This document shows positions 13,065 to 27,620 of a DNA stretch of 64,000 bases, piece after piece. Positions within the stretch are counted from its first letter, which is position 1. Each line of letters opens with the position of its first letter. Source of the stretch: Lingula anatina (taxonomy: Eukaryota; Brachiopoda; Lingulata; Lingulida; Lingulidae); the NCBI RefSeq assembly GCF_001039355.2, contig NW_019774781.1:439519-503518 (forward strand), written 5' to 3'. The notes under the pieces are model-generated. The model was not told the DNA's origin and ran no database searches. It saw only the letters and a list, made by a program, of their open reading frames with translations. Position numbers and translations under genes: made by a program.

Positions 13065-16000
13065 ACCTAGCATAAAAGCAGTTTATTTCCTAACCATGCA
13101 CACATTATTATTGCATTATTATATTACATTTAACTCTTTCGTTTGTTGGTTTTTACAAAAAGAACTGTTTCAATAATTGTCTTGCATGCAGAAATGTCTG
13201 CTGCAGCTATCTCATGACTAAATGCTTTGTCTGTCTGTGAAATCCCTGTATTTATGATATAGGCTAAGATAGGGTTTTCTTTCTCTTCTGTTAAGATGGT
13301 GAGAAAGTGAACATCATAGGTGAAAAGCCCCTTGAGCCTAATAACAATTTACTTTTTAATTATGATGATTATTATATTTTTTTTGCTCACTGCACAGTAA
13401 AGGAAACTGGCAAGTTTTTCATATGTGTAATACTTTATTCAATTTCTTTCTTTTTTTCCCCAATAAAATTGTAACAACAAGTACACATTATTCCAACATT
13501 TACTGTGAAAATAAAATTCTTTTTATCCCAAAGACAACATTTGCATGCAGTATTCAGAGCTAGCAGACCTGCATTCATTTGGAACTTCCTAAAATAAAAT
13601 TCTTTTTATCCCAAAGACAACATTTGCAAGATAAAACACACCTGGTTTACCTAGCTGGAGGAGCTTCGAGGATTTCATTTTGTTTTTTTGCATAGCGTCT
13701 GGGTCACTATTGGTGTATTTACTTATCCAGATATCTGCTCTGAGCAAGTCAATTTATATTGGTTTTCATTTCCTAATAACAGGCAAGTCGTGAAGATATC
13801 CAAATAATTAAACATCTTTGTTCATTTCAACTTTAATTGTTGAGTTTAATAAATTTTATGAATTCTTTGGCGAAAACAGCAAACACCCAAGGTGTGTACA
13901 TGCTACCATGACAGAATATTCTAATAATCTGCCAAGCATGGGAATGACCAGTAACAGGCTTGTCTGGGTCAGCATTCCACATACATTAACATGAGGCATG
14001 TAATTATTAATATTTATGTGTTTATCAACTGCAGGCTAGCCAGCCTACAAATGTATAGTATATATCATTCAAAGCTCTATAAATCATTATTTATTTATTT
14101 ACTTATTTATTCATTTTTTTCATTTGTTTATCTCTCTATCCATCCATTCATCTATTCCTTTATTCATCCATCAATACATCCATCAATCTATATATCATTT
14201 ATTTATTTGTTTGTTTGTTTGTTTATCAATCTAGCTGACCAGTGACAGGGAGGGCACCTGTATTCTTGGCATTATGCCCATCACTATCTGTCACCTACAA
14301 GTTGGTGTCCAGCAGATGATTGATAGCCGGCAGATAGAGGTACATTCTACCTGTGCTGTTTTAACTGTAGTTCTTGGACAAATGCTCTACCTACCTGCAG
14401 GACATTTTTTCGCTGTCCTTTTTTTGCCTGTGTAAAAAATGTCAGACAAATAATGATAAATTGCTGTAGGAGATACTGGCAAGAGGCTACATCTTGTATA
14501 CATCTTGTATACCTACTCTACTCTTTCCAAGTTTGTAAATGTGTACAGTACGTGTGTGTAAATGCTCGTTGATTATTCTGTCATCCTCGAGCAATGCCAT
14601 ACATTTCTACAGCCTTTTATCAATTCCTTCATTTATTTAGTTGTATAGTAATTTCTTGATGAAAGAACCTTTGTACTAAACTTTGGTGCAAAATAATATA
14701 ATCAGATAAGTGATTTTCTTGACAGTCCATCAAAGGGTCTCGATCAAAAGACTGACTTACTGATTTTGTCATTTTTAAACAAGAGACAATGAAAAACCTG
14801 CTTCATGGAAATTTAAGTCTTCTCTGAGAGAGAGAGAGAGAGAGAGACAGAGAGAGGGCTGAGAGAAGAGAACTCTTGAATCTATTCTAACAATGTTAAT
14901 CCCAATTTGGTGCAATTTTAATCTAACTTAATTACCTTGGGCTTAAAAATAGCCCCCCAACACATCAACAAACCAATAGCTGTAAATAACACCCCAGTGT
15001 CCCTCCTCTATCCACAGCCTATTTGACCACAGATAAGGTAATGGGCAACCCGTGGTCAACCCTTTGGTCAACTGGGCATGTAAAGTAAAATACGGTAATT
15101 ATGCCATCTTTTCAGTGTTGAAAATTATCAATCTTTCAGATAAATTTGGACAAAATATTCTAATTCTCTATAGTATTTAGGGTCCTTTTACTATACAGAA
15201 TAAAGCTATAGGGTAGCCGGCTTTGCATTTTTGTTACTAATATATCAGCAAAATACCGAAAATTGCATTTATGGCATCATTCGTAAAATGATATTTATGT
15301 AAATGCAATCAAATTTAGTCAGTGAGCACTAAAGATTCATTTATTATCCAAAACATGTCCATAAGGACAGTAATTTAGGTCTTTTTGTCTAACCCTGAAT
15401 ATAAAACTGTACCATAGCTACATCAGTTACATCACATGTATCTGATTAGGGCTCATTTGGAATTCCTGCAAATTAAACACAGGCTACACAGCGGACAGAA
15501 ATAGCTTTAATGTTATTAATAATACCACATTAATCAATAAATTATCAATAGACATGGACCTATATAAGCGTGATGTCAGATAACATAATTTCATGTTACT
15601 CCAGACATCTGTCATCACAAGATTATTACATCAAACAGACCTGTGTTGGCAGGAGAGAAGGGGGCGGGGGGGGGGGGGGGGGGGGGNACAAGAAAGCAAT
15701 AATGGTAATCTTTATTGCAGCTCTTAATATTGCTCTTTTGTTCTGTTACTGAAGTCTCTACTGTTAACAATGCTATTGTGCGCCTCAGCAAAACTACCGA
15801 TCGCTATCTCACACCGAATACTGCGGTAAAGAAACAACAGCCCGACAGTACAACTATTAATAGATTCTCCTGTTATCTGAATGAATGGATATGACGATGT
15901 TGTTTAGCGTCCTAAACTAACTGTACTGATCGTTATCTTGCACCTTGGGCCGCACACGTAGTACTCAGGTAAAGGTACGCTAGGGCAACATTGCCGACTG

Positions 16001-19000
16001 TTAGATCTTTTTAAACGCGAGAATAGCCCGGTGGCTGATTTTAAGGTGTACGAAATTCACGAAATGAAGATCGCGCAAAATTGCTTACTGGCCGAAATTC
16101 ATGGTCCAGAAAAAACTCCAGACGGCCGATTTTAAGATCGTTCGAAATTCAAGAGCCGTTCGAAATTCATGGCACTTTACCGTAAACAAAATTGACTGCA
16201 ATGATTTACACTGGAGATACCTTTTAAAAAAGTACTTTTCCTTACTTAAAAACATCAAATTCCCCTTGACAGCTAACTAATGCCTGTAGTTTGGGAATTA
16301 AAGAGCCCAATTAACTGTCTGCTTCTAAATGACACATTAAATAAATTGTTTCCACTTCTACACTGTGGAAATGGGAGTGTTTAAAGGTAGCAGGAGGCTT
16401 CCTTTTTGATACATTTGATATGACTTGGTGAATAAACCCTCCTCAAATGTATCAGTTGTAAACTTGTGAGGTGCCCGTAGGTGAGTTACTAGGGATGAGG
16501 CAAAACCAAAGATCTGATAAAAATTTTCGTTAATTCTTATCTCCTGACAGATCTTTATATGGACAAAATATACCCCCCTCCAAATATGGGTGCACAAACA
16601 CACACACCTCTTTTTGTTGAAACGATGTTAAACCATTCCTTTTATTCTGATAATCATTTTTATGCAATTCATTTTATTTATTTATCTATTATTTGAGGTA
16701 AGTGGAAAACGGTAATAAATTCAGCCTTCAATTAATTGAAAAAAAAAAAAATACTGACATCAAAGTTCATAGGACTAAATAAAGTTATCATACCAACAAT
16801 ATGGTGATCACTTCTTTATATTAATTTTTCTTTTTACTTCAAAAAACTTCTCATTGTTATTTCTTCGCAAATTAAGACATACCTGCCTTTCCTGAAGCAT
16901 GAAGTCATCTATTTGTGATATTATTTCCACAATTAATATGAAAATGTATGATCGATCAAGTTTTGTTCCCTTTATGTAACAAATATAAAATAGACAAGAA
17001 ATTGTTTTTAAAAGAGAGAAAAGGTTTCTTTTTACCCCCAAGGTATCACACTTTCCATCTTTAAACAAGAGGCAATGAACAATTACTTTCTAGAGGCATC
17101 CCGTAACCTGTATTGGTTGTTTGCAATCAGTCAGACCTCTCCGCCTACGATATTGACTACAATAAACAGTTCATAGGCGTGGGCAAACATTTTCAGCAAA
17201 TATCACACTTCAAAACCTCGCCAACAAAATGCCTGAAAGATGAAAGACTTTATGCAGCTTCTTGACTTTGGTAATAAATGGAACAAACGTATCTATTAAT
17301 GTAGGCCTGGGACACTTAATCGTTTCAACCGAGACTCCAAAATTTTACTGTACCTTTGTTTATAGCAAAATTCAGTAAAGCACTAGTCAGTAATTTACTG
17401 TCATGTAAAATCTGTTGATAAAATATCATTATTTAATACAACTGAAAAATACTATATTTGGATCTGAGTAAGGAGAAGTAGTAGTATTGCAGAGTACTTT
17501 GGTGAAAGAATCAACAGTATCAAAGTAGAGGCAACCTTTTGAAGAAATAAAATTAATACCATTTTCCTGATTTTCTCACTAAATTACTACTGTAACGGCA
17601 GCTATCAAAGCAATTTGCTTGGAAGCAACATGAATTTATCCGTACATCCATCAATGTTAGTGCTTATCAGTGAACCTTCAATGTTTAAGTGGTGTTCTAC
17701 CTAGACATTCTATTATATACATATCATATTCGTTCTTCTTCTTGTACATTCTTACAAGTAGGTCTGAGTGTAGTTTCATGCAATAAAACTGCCACCATCA
17801 GATGGGGACTCCTGCTAACAGATGAACAATGTACTAGTATATAATCAACAGCTTTTTTTTATTCTACTTGATACCAGGAGGCATGTTTATCTGATTGTTT
17901 TTTAACGAAAATCCCTGCAGAGTTGGACTGATCTACATAGAACAATAGTTTCATTGGGAATAAGACCTTAAATCCAGGTCCGACAGCGACTGACACTTCA
18001 GTCACACTAAACCAAAGCAACAATGCTACTCAGCAATGTAAAGGACTGAATAGTGCTTTATTTAAAAATAAATCCCTATGTATGTTTTCACTCATCAATC
18101 TAGATTCACTTTCCATATATAACCATTTTTTCTGCTGTATTTGTTCAAATAATCTACAACAGTTTTACGTAGAACAGGTGTTGCATTCCCATATCCTGCC
18201 ATCTATAAAATGCATATATATATATATATATATTAATTCCTCAATATGCCAGACAAGCAAGCATATACATATCAACTGAGAATGAGAAATGGAAACACTC
18301 TACCTGCACTGTCTACAGCTGAGCTATATAGGTGAAAGATTAAGACTTAAGACTTATTACTATATAGCTTGTACAACAGCCACTGACAAAGAGCATATAT
18401 TATACAAGTGGTATATTGCACCTACATGTATACATACATTTGGACTCTTCCTTATAGAAGGTGACAGTATACAAATATATTTATATAATATATAATATAT
18501 ATATATATATAACCTAGCATAAAAGCAGTTTATTTCCTAACCATACACACATTATTATTGTATTATTATATTACATTTAACTCTTTCGTTTGTTGGTTTT
18601 TACAAAAAGAACTGTTACAATAATTGTCTTGCATGCAGAAATGTCTGCTGCAGCTATCTCATGACTACATGCTTTGTCTGTCTGTGAAATCCCTGTATTT
18701 ATGATATAGGCTAAGATAGGGTTTTCTTTCTCTTCTGTTAAGATGGTGAGAAAGTGAACATCATAGGTGAAAAGCCCCTTGAGCCTAATAACAATTTACT
18801 TTTTAATTATGATGATTATTATATTTTTTTTGCTCACTGCACAGTAAAGGAAACTGGCAAGTTTTTCATATGTGTAATACTTTATTCAATTTCTTTCTTT
18901 TTTTCCGCAATAAAATTGTAACAACAAGTACACATTATTCCAACATTTACTGTGAAAATAAAATTCTTTTTATCCCAAAGACAACATTTGCATGCAGTAT

Positions 19001-19544
19001 TCAGAGCTAGCAGACCTGCATTCATTTGGAACTTCCTTAACTTAGTAAGATAAAACACACCTGGTTTACCTAGCTGGAGGAGCTTCGAGGATTTCATTTT
19101 GTTTTTTTGCATAGCGTCTGGGTCACTATTGGTGTATTTACTTATCCAGATATCTGCTCTGAGCAAGTCAATTTATATTGGTTTTCATTTCCTAATAACA
19201 GGCAAGTCGTGAAGATATCCAAATAATTAAACATCTTTGTTCATTTCAACTTTAATTGTTGAGTTTAATAAATTTTATGAATTCTTTGGCGAAAACAGCA
19301 AACACCCAAGGTGTGTACATGCTACCATGACAGAATATTCTAATAATCTGCCAAGCATGGGAATGACCAGTAACAGGCTTGTCTGGGTCAGCATTCCACA
19401 TACATTAACATGAGGCATATAATTATTAATATTTATGTGTTTATCAACTGCAGGCTAAGAGCCCACAAATGTATAGTATATATCATTCAAAGCTCTATAA
19501 ATCATTATTTATTTATTTACTTATTCATTCATTTTTTCGTTTGT

Positions 19545-19596
<52 letters not shown>

Positions 19597-20327
19597 ATCC
19601 ATTCATCTATTCCTTTATTCATCCATCAATACATCCATCAATCTATATATCATTTATTTATTTATTTGTTTGTTTGTTTGTCTGTCAATCTAGCTGACCA
19701 GTGACAGGGAGGGCACCTGTATTCTTGGCATTATGCCCATCACTATCTGTCACCTACAAGTTGCTGTCCAGCAGATGATTGATAGCCGGCAGATAGAGGT
19801 ACATTCTACCTGCGCCGTTTTACCTGTAGTTTTTGGACAAATGCTCTACCTACCTGCAGGACATTTTTTTTTTGCTGTCCTTTTTTTTTTTGCTGTATGC
19901 CTGTGTAAAAAATGTCAGACAAATAATGATAAATTGCTGTAGGAGATACTGGCAAGAGGCTACATCTTGTATACATCTTGTATACCTACTCTACTCTTTC
20001 CAAGTTTGTAAATGTGTACAGTACATGTGTGTAAATGAACATGTGTGTAAATGCTGGTTGATTATTCTGTCATCCTCGAGCAATGTCATACATTTCTACA
20101 GCCTTTTATCAATTCCTTCATTTATTTAGCTGTACAGTAATTTCTTGATCAAAGAACTTTGGTGCAAAATAATATAATCAGATGAGTGATTTTCTTGACA
20201 GTCCTATCAAAGGGTCTCGATCATAAGACTGACTTACTGATTTTGTCATTTTTACACAAGAGACAATGAAAAACATTTTTACACAAGAGACAATGAAAAA
20301 CCTATCTCATAGAAATTTAAGTCTTCT

Positions 20328-20376
<49 letters not shown>

Positions 20377-23360
20377 CAGAGAGAAGAGAACTCTTGAATC
20401 TATTCTAACAATGTTAATCCCAATTTGGTGCAATTTTAATCTAACTTAATTACCTTGGGCTTAAAAATAGCCCTCCAACACATCAACAAACCAATAGCCG
20501 TAAATAACACCCCAGTGTCCCTCCTCTATCCACAGCCTATTTTACCACAGATAAGGTAATGGGCAACCCGTGGTCAACCCTTTGGTCAACTGGGCATGTA
20601 AAGTAAAATACGGTTATTATGCCATCTTTTCAGTGTTGAAAATTATCAATCTTTCAGATAAATTTGGACAAAATATTCTACTTCTCTATAGTATTTAGGG
20701 TCCTTTTACTATATAGAATAAAGCTATAGGGTAGCCGGCTTTGCATTTTTGTTACTAATACATCAGCAAAATACCGAAAATTGCATTTATGGCATCATTC
20801 GTAAAATGATATTTATGCAAATGCAATCAAATTTAGTCAGTGAGCACTAAAGATTCATTTATTATCCAAAACATGTCCATAAAGACAGTAATTTAGGTCT
20901 TTTTGTCTAACCCTGAATATAAAACTGTACCCTAGCTACATCAGTTATATCACATGTATCTGATTAGGGCTCATTTGGAATTCCTGCAAATTAAACACAG
21001 GCTACACAGTGGACAGAAATAGCTTTAATGTTATTAATAATACCACATTAATCAATAAATTATCAATAGACATGGACCTATATAAGCGTGATGTCAGATA
21101 ACATAATTTCATGTTACTCCAGACATCTCTGTCATCACAAGATTATTACATCAAACAGACCTGTGTTGGCAGGAGAGAAGAGGGCCCGGGGGGGGGGGGG
21201 GGGGGGGGGTAGAAGTTCAAAGGAACCACTATTTAGGTCAGGGAAGGTCATATTTGGATCAAAATTTAATTTAGGTTCTATGCTCTTATGGTAAAAAGGT
21301 CCACTATTTCGGAACCCCCTTTCCCCCCTCTCTATTTTGAAGTTACTGGCTACAAGCCAGTGCAAGCAGGCAATATAATAAATATATATGAATAAATCTA
21401 TCAAATGTTATATACTAATCATATAAGGTGGTGAAGGGGGGGGGGAGATTAATACTCATTTATCTATGGTAAATATAATCAGTCTGAATGTGTACAATCN
21501 NNNNNNNNNNNNNNNNNNNNNNNNNNNNNNNNNNNNNNNNNNNNNNNNNNNNNNNNNNNNNNNNNNNNNNNNNNNNNNNNNNNNNNNNNNNNNNNNNNNN
21601 NNNNNNNNNNNNNNNNNNNNNNNNNNNNNNNNNNNNNNNNNNNNNNNNNNNNNNGGGGGGGGGGGGGGGGGGGGAGGTAGAAGTTCAAAGGAACCACTAT
21701 TTAGGTCAGGGAAGGTCATATTTGGATCAAAATTTAATTTAGGTTCTATGCTCTTATGGTAAAAAGGTCCACTATTTCGGAACCCCCTTTCCCCCCTCTC
21801 TATTTTGAAGTTACTGGCTACAAGCCAGTGCAAGCAGGCAATATAATAAATATATATGAATAAATCTATCAAATGTTATATACTAATCATATAAGGTGGT
21901 GGAGGGGGGGGGGGGGAGATTAATACTCATTTATCTATGGTAAATATAATCAGTCTGAATGTGTACAATTTCTAACTTCAGGTCATCACTTTTCTTTTCT
22001 AAAAGACAGGAAATATCACTCAGTATACTAATATTTTCTATTTTACAGTTTTTAATTGAATCACATCCCGTTTATCTAATCTAAATACGATTGCATGGGA
22101 AACAATACGTCATTTCACATTTCCAAGATAAGAATGTGAAAGAGTATGATAATTAATCAATCTTTTCAGTGGGGGGGAAATGGTAAATTTCACAGATACC
22201 ACATTTTTAAAGTCATAATTTCTTAAAATAAGAACATCCCTTAGGTTATTGGGTGCTAGCAACAAAAGCTAACACTCAGCAGTAAAAGCACAACAAATGC
22301 TAAATAGAAATATAACTTTGTGATTATGTGATTAGAAATTAATGTATCGGAAAGTTTGATTATTTTTGCCCATTAAAAAGATGGCATCATTACCGTACCA
22401 ATCATATGCATCCACATGTGACAAAGTTTACTGCAGTGAGACATTCTGTTCTATAGGACAAGTGCCTCTCATGGACTTCATAAAAAAAAAGAACATTTAC
22501 AGTAATGTGGGGATATAAATATAACAAAGTTTACCGTAATGCATCATTCCCATTCAATCCTGTGACACTTCCTTTTGTTCACTTCCCAAATTTACATCAT
22601 TTTCATTAATGCGTTCGGAAATAAATATAAAGCAGTTTACGATAATATATCATCCTATTCAATACAGCGACATGGTACTATTATTCGAACCTATCTGATA
22701 ACATATTTGAAATATATCAGCACCGACCTCCTTGATCTGAATCGTATCTAAATCTGTCTGGTTAACTAATGCCGAAATTATCATTGTGTGAGATTTAATT
22801 ACTTTGCCCCCCACTGAAGTTATGGATTTATTTGGTCACTGTAGAAGGAAACCGCTTTTATAATCTCTGAGTATGATTTATAATTCTTATGACTTTAATG
22901 AAAGAACTTTTGTTTCTGCAGAAGTCCTCTACTAAGTTTTGGTCATGAAAGGTCCTTTACACAGATCTCATGATAAGACAATTTTCAATTATCTTTAAGT
23001 TACTGTTTCAAGCTTTGCTGTATTCAGTTCCTGGCAAATTTAGTATGATCTGACCATAAATACAACTCGGAAAAAATATCATAAAACACGAAATCTTGTT
23101 TTTCCGGAATGAAAAATGACTGTTATCATTGCATCTACTCAGATTTCATAATAAAGTACCTCACATTCAGATATCTATATTAAAGCTTCATACAGGATAG
23201 AATTTAAGATGTGCTTTACTTGCCATAGGAGCCCATTATAATTTTAAAATAAAACTTAAGTTGGATATCGCAAATTATTTTCTTGCCCATTTTGATAATT
23301 TGCACCAAGACAGTGTTTGCGTGCACCTGTGTATGTATGTGCCTGTGTGTGTCACTGTTT

Positions 23361-23391
<31 letters not shown>

Positions 23392-25009
23392 GGGGGTCTT
23401 TTACCCCCCCAAAAAATTCGGGGGGTTTTTNTGTGTGTCACTGTTTGTGTGTGTGTGCGTGGGGGGGGGAGTCTACTTAATCCCCTCACATAATCCTGTG
23501 GGCTTATTAACATAATCATTACCATGGCAATATACAATATCAATCTTACCAGTAATCTATTTATGATAAGTATTAGTAATATGAATGCAAAGGTATGTGT
23601 CCCACTCATTCACAACTACCAGCTGTTGCGATACACAAAATTTGCCAAAAATATCCATATATCGATGTATGCATGCAACAGTCACTGCCTTGATCACCTC
23701 GTACAAACTCATCATTCTGATCTTAATGTGAAAATAATGCCACGTTAGCTCACATGGGTTCTTAAGTAGGAATATTAAATGGAAAAACACATATCTGTGA
23801 CCACAATGTAATAGGTTTACTATGCATGCTCATAATATAATCTTACGCCTAGGGCTTACACACTCTAGCATTATATTATATTATATTATATTATATTATA
23901 TTATATTATATTATATTATATTATATTATATTATATTATATTATATTATATATTTACTCACTGACATATTTAGAGGGGGGGCATATTGAGCATGGGTCTC
24001 TTCCTTAGCTTCTAAGATCCTGAATCTCCACCCCCCCCCCCCAAAAAAAAAAAGGCAAACAAGCAAAAACCTAACAATTCTTCCATCACTTTGCTTTAAA
24101 TTTTATAGTAATATTATTGTCGTCTAAAATTATTTAACATTTGTCTTACTTCCCCCATCCCCCCCCCTCCCAAAATAAAGATTATAATTGAGCCAACCCA
24201 CCCCCCTTCTTTGTAAAATATGAGAGCTGTCAGTTATAACAGAAGGCATACGTCTGTTAGTACAATGCAATGGGTCTAATATGCACACCCACACCATTAA
24301 TTCTTATATCATAGGAATATCATTATACTGGCATATCCAGAGTACACCCATACATGGGTGTCTTTTGTTTTGTGTCTCAACTGTTGATGACAGTAATTAT
24401 CCCTTAAAAAAGAATAAAATGATTTAATACAATTCTACAATAAAATGTTTTGTTAGCAGTTGGTAAAATGGTTGATTCGGTAGCTTTGAAAAGTTAGTTG
24501 GCTTTGTGTATGAAAGTACATTTTTATGAATAATTAAAGATGATAAATGCTGAAAAAGCAAGATACTGGAATTACAGAGGCTTTTAAGAATAGTAGGTAA
24601 TTACCATAGTTCTACATTTCTTATTATTATATTCATACATATTTACATATTCTGGCAACACTGTACAATCTAGTGTGGAACACTTTATGGAAATCGGTGG
24701 AAATTGATGATATCAATATCCACTAAAACACATCCATATGCAAAAAAAGATATCCGGTTAATCTATTTTTTTTAGACCAGTGAATGAAAGGATAGAGCCT
24801 TTAGACAACCGCCTTTTATCCCACCACACAATAGCTGTATTATACCAAAACACACAGAGTGATATGATACATGTATAGGTCATCTGTCGGCAGGAACTCT
24901 GTGACAGGCGAGCCTTTTTGTCACTAAAATACTGAAGAAAAGCTAATCTTTAAGTCTAAGTATGGGGGACATCTTGTTTTTTCCTCTTACAGTTTCTTAA
25001 TTTCATTTA

Positions 25010-25068
<59 letters not shown>

Positions 25069-27013
25069 CAGAGAGAGAGAGCGGCAGAGAGACAGCGCTA
25101 GAGTCCCTGAAACTTTAATAGACCCTCTGTGAGAAAAACGTCTTTGAAAGCCAAAGATGCAAAATCCAAAGCACATAGTATGACATAGCACCCACACTAG
25201 AGCTGTATCACTACCAAACATTCCTTACAACACATTGGTATTCATCATTCCAACAATAAACTTAGTTACACTCATAATAACACCTGGCAAGACAATTTCA
25301 GACTAAACTGAGAAAATTAATACCTTGCCCTCCATAATGACAACCAGATCTTGGTCTGTCTGAGCTGTTAATTTTTAATTTAACTTTTTTTACATCAAAT
25401 GTATCAAAATTAGGCTAAGGAAAACACAAAACATTCAGATTTTGATCATTTGTTTTCTACCAAATCATCACTAATAAATTGGGCCAAGAAATACTAGTAT
25501 GTGAATTTATGAAAAAAAAAAAAAAAAAAAAAAAATAGAAAAGACCTTGACAAAACTCTAAAAAATAATCTCCAAGGCATCTTATTCACTGATAAACCAA
25601 AACCCTTCCCTTGACAGGACTTCCCTCATTGTGAGAAGTGAAATAAGATGATACCAGTCCTATTAATCCATGTAAGTTCCATATGAACTGAAAGTGAGGT
25701 CTCGTTCTAAACAGGCAAAGTAAATCCGTACAGAAATAAATACCTCCTCTCCCCCCCCCAAAAAAAAAGTAAAACTGAAATAAATGTGGAAAATCAGATG
25801 GCTTTGCATCAGAGAAACATTGCCGTGAGTGTCTGCAAATGATAAATCTTGAAAAGGCAGAAGATAACAAAGAGGAAGGGAGAGGTTTGAAAATGTGAAG
25901 TAAAAATATGATGTGCCACAAATGGCCAGAAGGAATCCTGTTACCACAAAATCAGGTGCATGATCACATATATCATCCCTAAAGATGCTCAGTAAAACAC
26001 ATGTGCCTGATGGGTTATTAAAGGCTGGGGATTCTCATTTAAGTCCATGGATTAAACTCACTATTCCAGTACAACTCTGTCAGCTGATATTGGCTGCACG
26101 TGCTCTGCCTGATCATATTTGGGCAGAGTGTAATTTACATGAAATGAAAAGAGGTTCTTTTTCACTTTTCTTGTTCAAAAATTTAATCATTTTTTGGTCA
26201 GTGGTAAATTTGCACAAAAGAAGAATAAGCTATATTTCACTTTTCTTGTTCAAAAATTTGAGCAGTCTTTGATCATTGATAAATTGGCGCAAAAGAGAAA
26301 GATGTTACTTTTTCACTTTTCTCATTCAAAGGAAATTCTCATGATAAGTATTCTTTTCTATCAGCAACAAAGATTTTGCATGCCTTTTGAGTGAATCCCA
26401 GTCAACACTACCTCAACGCCAGGTAAAATGCCACACACATCATCCTCAAAAAATGTGCCATAAAAAACTAAGGATGGTCCAACGATTTGGGCTAATATCC
26501 TATCTAGGAAATTAAGATGGACCCATCATTTCACAGCAAGTGGGCACTGGTATCGGTATAGCCCTGTATTTCTAGCAATCAGCAGCAAATTCTTTCCTAA
26601 AGCTTTAAGGAAATGAAGTAAAAACCCATTTTCCAGTGTTTTATTATTGATTTTTAAGATCACATTTAAAATTCACTAGTCTCCATCTCTTTTATGAGAG
26701 TAAATCAAAAATTACCTGCAGATTAGCTTCCAGGTGTTTTTTCACCTGTACATCAGGTACATGCTTGTAGACTTAATGTCCTCTAAATCATTACCTGTAC
26801 TAAAGGAAGGGCCAGAATACTGTACAGTGCTTTCACCTAGAAGGTTACACTTGTATAGCTTTGATGAAAAATACATTCTGACTTGCATATATATATCCAT
26901 AAGAAATTTTGACCCCCCCCCCCCCCCACTCTCATTGCAAAAATATCTGCTGACATCAATGATTGCATGTTCGTATATGTTTATGTCTGAGTTTTATGTT
27001 GGAGTGCATGTGC

Positions 27014-27096
<83 letters not shown>

Positions 27097-27404
27097 TGTG
27101 TATTTAAGACACCATTCCCACACGCACCATAAGTTAAATGTAGATTGACCCAGCTCTTTGGGGACTCTAGCTGAGTGCAATCAGCTTAACTGAATGAGAC
27201 GCCACCTTGTTTCCAATGTACTCGTGTAATCATATCATATAATCACATAAGCTTTTCTGCATTCTCTTTAGCACCAGGAAGAGCCATGTTAGTCTGTTAA
27301 ACTGATTGCATTCAGTGAGAGTCATTGCATAGTTGGATCCATCTACATGGACTGATAGTGTCTATGGGAATGGGACCTGGGAGTAGAAAGGTGTACAGAA
27401 CAGC

Positions 27405-27452
<48 letters not shown>

Positions 27453-27589
27453 TTTTTGTGTATGTGAGTGTATGCTTCTGAATCTGATAGTGAAAAAGTG
27501 TAGAAGAGATCTCAATACATGTATGTGTGTTTGCCTGTGTGTATATCAGGCATATGTGTGTGTTCATGTGCGTGCACACGTGCATTTCC

Positions 27590-27620
<31 letters not shown>

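Larger units (their letters stand above)
16188..21210. repeat. 5-kb intronic segment, copy B
   Basis: It is the second copy of 10642-15686. Differences include a shorter AT array, an expanded CT array (about 19549-19597), an expanded GA array (about 20330-20372) and a 31-bp local duplication near 20250-20310. At its right end the poly-G continues into AGAAGTTCAAAGG, sequence that copy A lacks because of its contig break. Confidence 0.9.

Noticed and set aside
12577-13070. Open frames with long IY repeats (also at 18082-18495 and 26734-27180)
   Set aside because: They are translations of AT/TA microsatellites and flanking AT-rich DNA, without splice context or domains.
15268-15400. Similarity of 15270-15400 to 32640-32830 (AATTTAGTCA-TGA-CA-T-AAGATT)
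   Set aside because: It may be an old shared repeat, but matches are scattered and ends cannot be defined by eye.
19410-19697. Serine/leucine-rich frames in the CT array
   Set aside because: Microsatellite translation; in copy A the array is essentially missing and the frame differs.
21456-21872. Frames reading through the N gap
   Set aside because: They contain 50 or more undefined residues; the gap itself is an unmerged overlap.
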